From the NCBI GenBank assembly GCA_000435055.1, contig FR879709.1, forward strand, positions 157,472 through 166,007: 8,536 nucleotides of DNA, given 5' to 3'. This stretch comes from Clostridium sp. CAG:138. GTDB taxonomy: Bacteria; Bacillota; Clostridia; Christensenellales; CAG-138. The notes below the pieces were generated by a model. The model was given only the letters and a program-made list of their open reading frames with translations. It was not told where the DNA came from and did not search any database. Position 1 is the stretch's first letter; each line of letters opens with the position of its first letter. The translations under genes and the position numbers were made by a program. Of this stretch, positions 5,312 to 8,536 are shown one piece after another.

Positions 5312-6220
5312 TTACATGTCTGCAACTGCATTAAGCATATTCATATAGGCTTTAATTGCGCCTATCTGCAAATTTTTCAGCAATCCGCTCAGTTCAACGC
5401 GATTTTGCGTTTCTGCCGAATTGAAGGCTGTTACAAGTGCGGTGAGCTGCATATAGTACTCATCCAGCGCATCAATGACGCCTCTGCCGTCGTGCACGCC
5501 GTTCAATGCGGAACGCAGGCTTCGGATGTTTTCAAGCAATTCGCTCCCGATGGCCTTTCCGTATTCAATGCCGCGTTCGGCTGTGTCGTAATTTATCACT
5601 TCGTTGTTTAAATCATTAATTATTCCGAACGAAAACCCGACCGCTTCCGCAATTCCGTCCAAGCGCTCCGCTTCTGCCGTGACCTCAATTTCGACGGGTT
5701 CGCATGCAAAGGGCACGATTTCCGCCTTGTACCCCTGTTCAACAAGGCGTTTTCGAACGCTTTCGGCACCCGCTTCCGTTGTGTATGCCGAGGCAAAAAC
5801 CGAAACGCTTCCGTCCCCGTTGTCGATAATGCAGCCTGCCGCTCCGAGTGCACGCACGGAGGCACTGAGTGCACTTGCTTCGGCATCGGATTCAAAACTG
5901 CCGAGCCGCAGCGCATACATGTCCAGCCCCGAAAAATGCATTTTTTGCGTTTGCGGGTTCGAAAAACTCAGGCTCGGTGTTGCCCCCGCGGGTTCGGTAA
6001 TCGCGGGCGTATTTCCGCCGTGTTTTCTGCCGAAAACGCTTTCCGTAAGCCATGAGCCGACCGAAGTTGCAAATAAAACATAAATAATACCGCCCATCAG
6101 CAGCAGGAGTATCAGCAACCCGAATCCTCCCCCGCTCTCTCCGCGTCCGCCGGCGGCGGAATATGCCTGATATCCCCCGCGCCTGCGCCTTGTGTTCTTT
6201 CGTCTGCGTCTGTATTCCAT
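5312..6220 (-). CDS. Membrane-anchored SPOR-domain protein
   Basis: 302 residues. A very basic N-terminus (MEYRRRRKNTRRRR) is followed by a Gly-rich stretch and one membrane segment (about 33-53, GLLILLLLMGGIIYVLF), so the rest faces outside. Residues about 98-171 look like a SPOR domain: SGLDMYALRLGSFES opens it, an alanine-rich helix and a DNGDGSVSVFASAY strand follow, and AESVRKRLVEQGYKAEIV closes it. SPOR domains bind denuded glycan strands of septal peptidoglycan, so a role at the division or sporulation septum is likely but not shown. The C-terminal ~125 residues are helical and match no family I know. The ATG is preceded by AAGGAAGG at good spacing. Confidence 0.8.
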   Translation of the reverse strand: MEYRRRRKNTRRRRGGYQAYSAAGGRGESGGGFGLLILLLLMGGIIYVLFATSVGSWLTESVFGRKHGGNTPAITEPAGATPSLSFSNPQTQKMHFSGLDMYALRLGSFESDAEASALSASVRALGAAGCIIDNGDGSVSVFASAYTTEAGAESVRKRLVEQGYKAEIVPFACEPVEIEVTAEAERLDGIAEAVGFSFGIINDLNNEVINYDTAERGIEYGKAIGSELLENIRSLRSALNGVHDGRGVIDALDEYYMQLTALVTAFNSAETQNRVELSGLLKNLQIGAIKAYMNMLNAVADM

Positions 6221-6307
6221 GTTTGCCTTCCTTTCGCGTTTTGCGCCCGTTTTTGGATTTCCCGTTAACGGTTTATGCAGAAGGGAGGCACGGTATGAAT
6301 ATAAGGT

Positions 6308-6344
6308 GTGCCGTGAACACCTGCTGCGTTCGGTTCACGGGCAC
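6308..6344. other. Strong inverted repeat between the MGMT-fold and SPOR genes
   Basis: GTGCCGTGAAC (6308-6318) pairs with GTTCAC and GGCAC (6333-6344) in an 11-bp stem with one bulged G and a 14-base loop. There is no T-run on either side, so it is a weak terminator at best. It may shape or protect the transcript between the two minus-strand genes. An alternative GGTGT/ACACC fold overlaps the left arm. Confidence 0.5.
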
Positions 6345-6362
6345 GCAGACTTCGGTTTCGGT

Positions 6363-6686
6363 TTATTTTTCGTCCCCGTCCGGCCGCCAGAGATATTTTT
6401 CCATGTTCACATGCCCGTCAACAAACTCAACCCCGTCTGCGGAAAGCAGCTGAATCTGCATGTTTTCACCGCCGAAAGCAAATGCGGCAGAAGCTTTGCC
6501 CTGCCTGTTCACAACGCGATAGCATGGAATTTCGGAGGGGTCCGGATTTACATGCAGGGCATAGCCTACAACACGTGCCCAGCGCGGATTGCCCGCAAGA
6601 GCAGCGATCTGCCCGTAGGTTGCAACTTTGCCTCGCGGAATTTTGCGAACTACTTTATAAATTTTTTCAAACACCGTATCTTCCAC
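6363..6686 (-). CDS. MGMT-fold DNA-alkylation repair-like protein (short form)
   Basis: 107 residues, covering only the C-terminal DNA-binding/active-site domain of O6-alkylguanine-DNA alkyltransferases. Visible motifs are IPRGKVATYGQIAALAGNP (helix-turn-helix), ARVVGYALHVNP (with the base-flipping Arg), IPCYRVVNRQGK and FGGE. The acceptor Cys is present (Cys55), so unlike alkyltransferase-like proteins, which carry Trp or Ala there, it could accept alkyl groups. However, the usual PCHRV is PCYRV, with Tyr in place of the His that activates the Cys. The start is a GTG with GGAG 8 bases upstream. It may be either a slow alkyltransferase or a lesion-binding protein that signals to excision repair. 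Confidence 0.85.
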   Translation of the reverse strand: MEDTVFEKIYKVVRKIPRGKVATYGQIAALAGNPRWARVVGYALHVNPDPSEIPCYRVVNRQGKASAAFAFGGENMQIQLLSADGVEFVDGHVNMEKYLWRPDGDEK

Positions 6687-6772
6687 AGTTTTTTCTCCGT
6701 TCTTTTTTGTTCAGCATCTGCCTTTGCCGCTGCATGTATTCAACATTTTTAAAATAATCATTTTTCGATATG

Positions 6773-6940
6773 TTACCATGCAAATGCAAGCAAAGTTTCA
6801 TTAATCGCGGAAACGCCTTTTTGAAGAGCATTCAGCTCATTTAAGCAGCCGTCAACTGCAATTTCAATGAATTCATCCGCCATTTCGCCCGTAAAAAAGA
6901 ATGCGGGGGACTCCTTCGTTAAATCTTCGGAGTTTTGTTT
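6773..6940 (-). pseudogene. Probable detached C-terminal 55 codons of the zinc-phospholipase-C-like gene
   Basis: Directly after the TAA at 6941-6943 the same frame stays open for 55 codons to a second TAA at 6773-6775. It contains EDLTKESPAFFFTGEMADEF, a helix with DGCLNELNALQKG, and an end in LLAFAW. The composition looks coding and reads as a natural helical C-terminus continuing from REFLAEMYSD. The only internal ATG (6883) has no ribosome site at useful distance, so separate translation as a 36-residue peptide is unlikely. A TTA-to-TAA change or a base-call error would explain it. Confidence 0.5.
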
Positions 6941-7432
6941 TTAATCCGAATACATTTCCGCAAGGAACTCCCGCGGTTTAAATTCCGCAATATGACTCAG
7001 CTCTTCTGCGTTCAAATTCTCCGGCAAAACAATATTGAAAGTCAAACCATGTCTTTTTGACAGGTATGTATTTGCTTTTCGATAATCATCGTGAAGCCTG
7101 CCTATGTTTCCGTCGGTGTGCGGATCCCAATTATATTTCCCGTAAATAAAGCCGCGAAAAAGCAGGTCCTGAACAAGATGCAGGTAATAGCCCAAATAAA
7201 GGTCATCTGTCATCACCTTCCGTCCGAATCTGCTGCGGAATGCTGTTAAATCGTAAGTCTTTTTTGTGCCGCTGCAAATTAACTTCAAAAAATGTGCCTT
7301 TTTGCTCTCTTCCGAAGACCATCCTGCCGAGTCGGGCATTATTATGCCAAAGCGAAATCTGTCTGGGTTTTTAAATTCAACGCATTTCAATAACCGTTCC
7401 GCTGCCGCGTGATGCACTATTATTGCCGCCAT
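6941..7432 (-). CDS. Zinc-dependent phospholipase C-like protein, probably C-terminally truncated
   Basis: 163 residues to the first TAA. It begins MAAIIVHHAAAERLL and has FGIIMPDSAGW, KKAHFLKL, a Tyr-rich DDLYLGYYLHLVQDLLFR segment and GRLHDDY. The order His near the N-terminus, PD at 33-34, His47, HxxxD at 85-89 and a late His114-Asp115 resembles the metal-ligand pattern of the zinc-dependent phospholipase C / S1-P1-like fold. That pattern is found in many uncharacterised clostridial proteins of about 200 residues. It has no signal peptide, so it is probably cytoplasmic; the substrate is unknown. The ATG has AAGGAAGGG five bases upstream. The frame continues past the stop for 55 more codons, so the intact protein was probably about 219 residues. 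Confidence 0.6.
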   Translation of the reverse strand: MAAIIVHHAAAERLLKCVEFKNPDRFRFGIIMPDSAGWSSEESKKAHFLKLICSGTKKTYDLTAFRSRFGRKVMTDDLYLGYYLHLVQDLLFRGFIYGKYNWDPHTDGNIGRLHDDYRKANTYLSKRHGLTFNIVLPENLNAEELSHIAEFKPREFLAEMYSD

Positions 7433-7458
7433 GTTTTCCCTTCCTTCTGTTCAAAATT

Positions 7459-7487
7459 TTAATACTTTGAAAGAATGATACCATAAA
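7459..7487 (-). promoter_or_regulatory. Possible promoter of the zinc-phospholipase-C-like gene
   Basis: On the minus strand TTTATG (7482-7487) and TATTAA (7459-7464) are 17 bases apart, with a start expected near 7452 and a 20-base leader. Both boxes are imperfect. Confidence 0.3.
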
Positions 7488-7542
7488 ACGAGGCGACAGG
7501 TAAAGCTGCTTTTTTTCAAAACACGCCTGCATTGCCAAAAGC

Positions 7543-7571
7543 TTGCAGTATTCGTGCCGATTTGATATAAT
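7543..7571 (+). promoter_or_regulatory. Strong extended -10 promoter for tcdA
   Basis: TTGCAG (7543-7548) is followed after exactly 17 bases by TATAAT (7566-7571), with a TG one base before the -10 box (TGATATAAT). The start is expected near 7578, giving a leader of about 90 bases before tcdA. Confidence 0.75.
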
Positions 7572-7585
7572 GTTGCTTAACAGGC

Positions 7586-7608
7586 GGGCAATGCTCGTGC
7601 ATTTGCCC
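7586..7608 (+). promoter_or_regulatory. Stable hairpin at the 5' end of the tcdA leader
   Basis: GGGCAATGC (7586-7594) pairs with GCA and TTGCCC (7599-7608) in a 9-bp stem with a TCGT loop and one bulged T, starting about 8 bases after the predicted transcription start. It is followed by TAAAAAACCC, not a T-run, so it is not a terminator. It could protect the 5' end or belong to a leader regulator; I recognise no known riboswitch. Confidence 0.45.
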
Positions 7609-7669
7609 TAAAAAACCCAAAGCGGCTGAACAGTCGATATGCAAAGGTATTCGGAGATACGGGTTCGGA

Positions 7670-8401
7670 ATGAGAGAAACTTTTTACAGAACGGCAATGC
7701 TGCTTGGTGAGGATGCAGAAAACATCCTGCTCGAATCCAAGGCGGCGGTTTTCGGAGTCGGCGGAGTCGGCGGGCACTGCGTTGATGCATTGGTTCGCTG
7801 CGGCCTCGGCCGAATTGCAATTTTTGACTCGGCCAAGGTCAAGCCGAGCAATCTGAACAGGCAGATTTGTGCAAAAAAATCCACCGTAGGCATGAAAAAA
7901 GTTGAAGCGATGAGTCTTCATATTGCGGATGTTTCGGACTGCATCACCGAAGCATTTGACTGTTTTGTGACGCGTGAAAATGCAGAAGAGCTGATTCCCG
8001 CAGACGCCGATATAATCATCGACGCCGTGGATAATGTCACGGCAAAGATCGCACTCATTGAGGCAGCGTCACGATGCGGCATTCCGATTCTTTCCAGCAT
8101 GGGTGCGGGCAACAGACTTGAGCCGGACAAAATTCGCATTGCGGATATCTTTGAAACAAGCATCGACCCGCTTTCCCGCGTTATGCGCAGAGAATTGCGC
8201 AAGCGCGGTATAAAAAAACTCAAAGTTGTTTATTCCGTTGAAGAGCCGAAAACACCCGTCATTCCCGTTCCGGATCCGGATATGAAGCTGAACGCACCCG
8301 CAAGCGTACCCTTTGTTCCCGGAGCGTTCGGGCTTGCTCTTGCTTCGGAGGCCGTTCGCACAATTCTTGAACGAAAAAGGAGGATAAGTTTTAATGAATA
8401 A
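7670..8401 (+). CDS. tcdA: tRNA threonylcarbamoyladenosine dehydratase (ThiF/E1-like)
   Basis: 243 residues, the normal length of TcdA. The enzyme uses ATP to cyclise the t6A base at position 37 of ANN-decoding tRNAs to ct6A. The Rossmann nucleotide site is FGVGGVGGHCVDALVRCGLG (28-47). The E1-family SNLNRQ motif (60-65) contains the Arg that contacts ATP, and DIIIDAVDNVTAK (114-126) carries the metal/adenylate Asp. The LSSMGAGNRLEPDKIRIADI segment (141-160) and the C-terminal PVPDP and FVPGAFGLALASEAV blocks are specific to TcdA rather than MoeB or ThiF, which also normally have zinc cysteines absent here. The ATG has CGGAG upstream at a rather long spacing of about 13 bases. The next gene overlaps its end by 8 bases. 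Confidence 0.92.
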   Translation: MRETFYRTAMLLGEDAENILLESKAAVFGVGGVGGHCVDALVRCGLGRIAIFDSAKVKPSNLNRQICAKKSTVGMKKVEAMSLHIADVSDCITEAFDCFVTRENAEELIPADADIIIDAVDNVTAKIALIEAASRCGIPILSSMGAGNRLEPDKIRIADIFETSIDPLSRVMRRELRKRGIKKLKVVYSVEEPKTPVIPVPDPDMKLNAPASVPFVPGAFGLALASEAVRTILERKRRISFNE

Positions 8402-8536
8402 CAACAAAATACGACTGCAAAGGTTTATTTCATCGTCGATCGCCGTGCTTCTTTTTGCCGCGATCGCACTCGGCGCGGCACTGCCTGCGGCAGCATCGAC
8501 AGCCGCGAGCTTTACGGCGGGCTTTTCACAAAACCC
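8394..8536 (+). CDS. Secreted protein of unknown function, N-terminal part (runs off window)
   Basis: An ATG at 8394 lies inside the end of tcdA and is preceded by AAGGAGG at an ideal 8-9 base spacing. The 47 visible codons form a classic signal peptide: a positive start (MNNNKIRLQR), a hydrophobic core (FISSSIAVLLFAAIALGAAL) and an alanine-rich cleavage region (PAAASTAA). The mature part begins near SFTAGFSQN. The 8-base overlap with tcdA points to translational coupling in one operon. The function cannot be judged from this fragment. Confidence 0.8.
   Translation, partial: MNNNKIRLQRFISSSIAVLLFAAIALGAALPAAASTAASFTAGFSQN

Noticed and set aside
6262..6271. Perfect 10-bp palindrome CCGTTAACGG upstream of the SPOR gene as an operator
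   Set aside because: A single 10-bp palindrome is expected by chance at low but real frequency and no regulator or second copy is visible.
7586..7625. preQ1-I-like riboswitch in the tcdA leader, because of a stem followed by an A-rich tail
   Set aside because: The loop has only four bases and lacks the conserved loop sequence that the tail must pair with.

Overview
The window looks like chromosome from a Gram-positive anaerobe of the class Clostridia (Oscillospiraceae/Lachnospiraceae-like). The grounds are strong AGGAGG-type ribosome binding sites, moderate GC, clostridial versions of GuaA, Xpt, a SPOR protein and a short MGMT-fold protein, and a TcdA gene. The assignment is an inference from gene style, not from a marker gene.

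Layout, left to right. (1) Bases 1-158 hold the 3' end of a plus-strand GNAT acetyltransferase. (2) Bases 315-2585 hold a compact plus-strand locus. It has a good sigma-70-type promoter, a ~525-residue RuvC nuclease of TnpB/Cas12 type (375-1952), a ~190-base structured non-coding stretch, and a seven-repeat CRISPR array (2147-2585). The nuclease keeps the RuvC Asp/Glu/Asp triad but has lost the zinc-ribbon cysteines. The stretch between gene and array carries a sequence complementary to the CRISPR repeat (1957-1977), so it may encode a tracrRNA-like RNA. No cas1, cas2, cas4 or transposase tnpA is visible. This is the best candidate for an unusual system: a minimal, adaptation-less type V-like (V-U/Cas12f-like or TnpB-to-Cas12 intermediate) effector, tracrRNA and array in about 2.3 kb.

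(3) Bases 2586-2905 are intergenic. They hold the guaA terminator, a 31-bp imperfect tandem duplication, and a 16-bp direct duplication of the guaA 3' end that resembles an attachment-site scar. (4) Bases 2906-7432 are a minus-strand run: xpt and guaA (purine salvage and GMP synthesis), a SPOR-domain membrane protein, an MGMT-fold DNA repair-like protein, and a zinc-phospholipase-C-like protein. The last appears to be cut short by an in-frame TAA, with its C-terminal 55 codons still readable downstream. (5) From 7543 onward a divergent plus-strand unit carries a strong promoter, a leader hairpin, tcdA, and the overlapping start of a gene for a secreted protein that runs off the window.

The purine genes probably act together: Xpt makes XMP from xanthine and GuaA aminates XMP to GMP. 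The CRISPR-like locus is functionally separate from these housekeeping genes and sits at the guaA 3' end, a place where genomic islands are known to insert.
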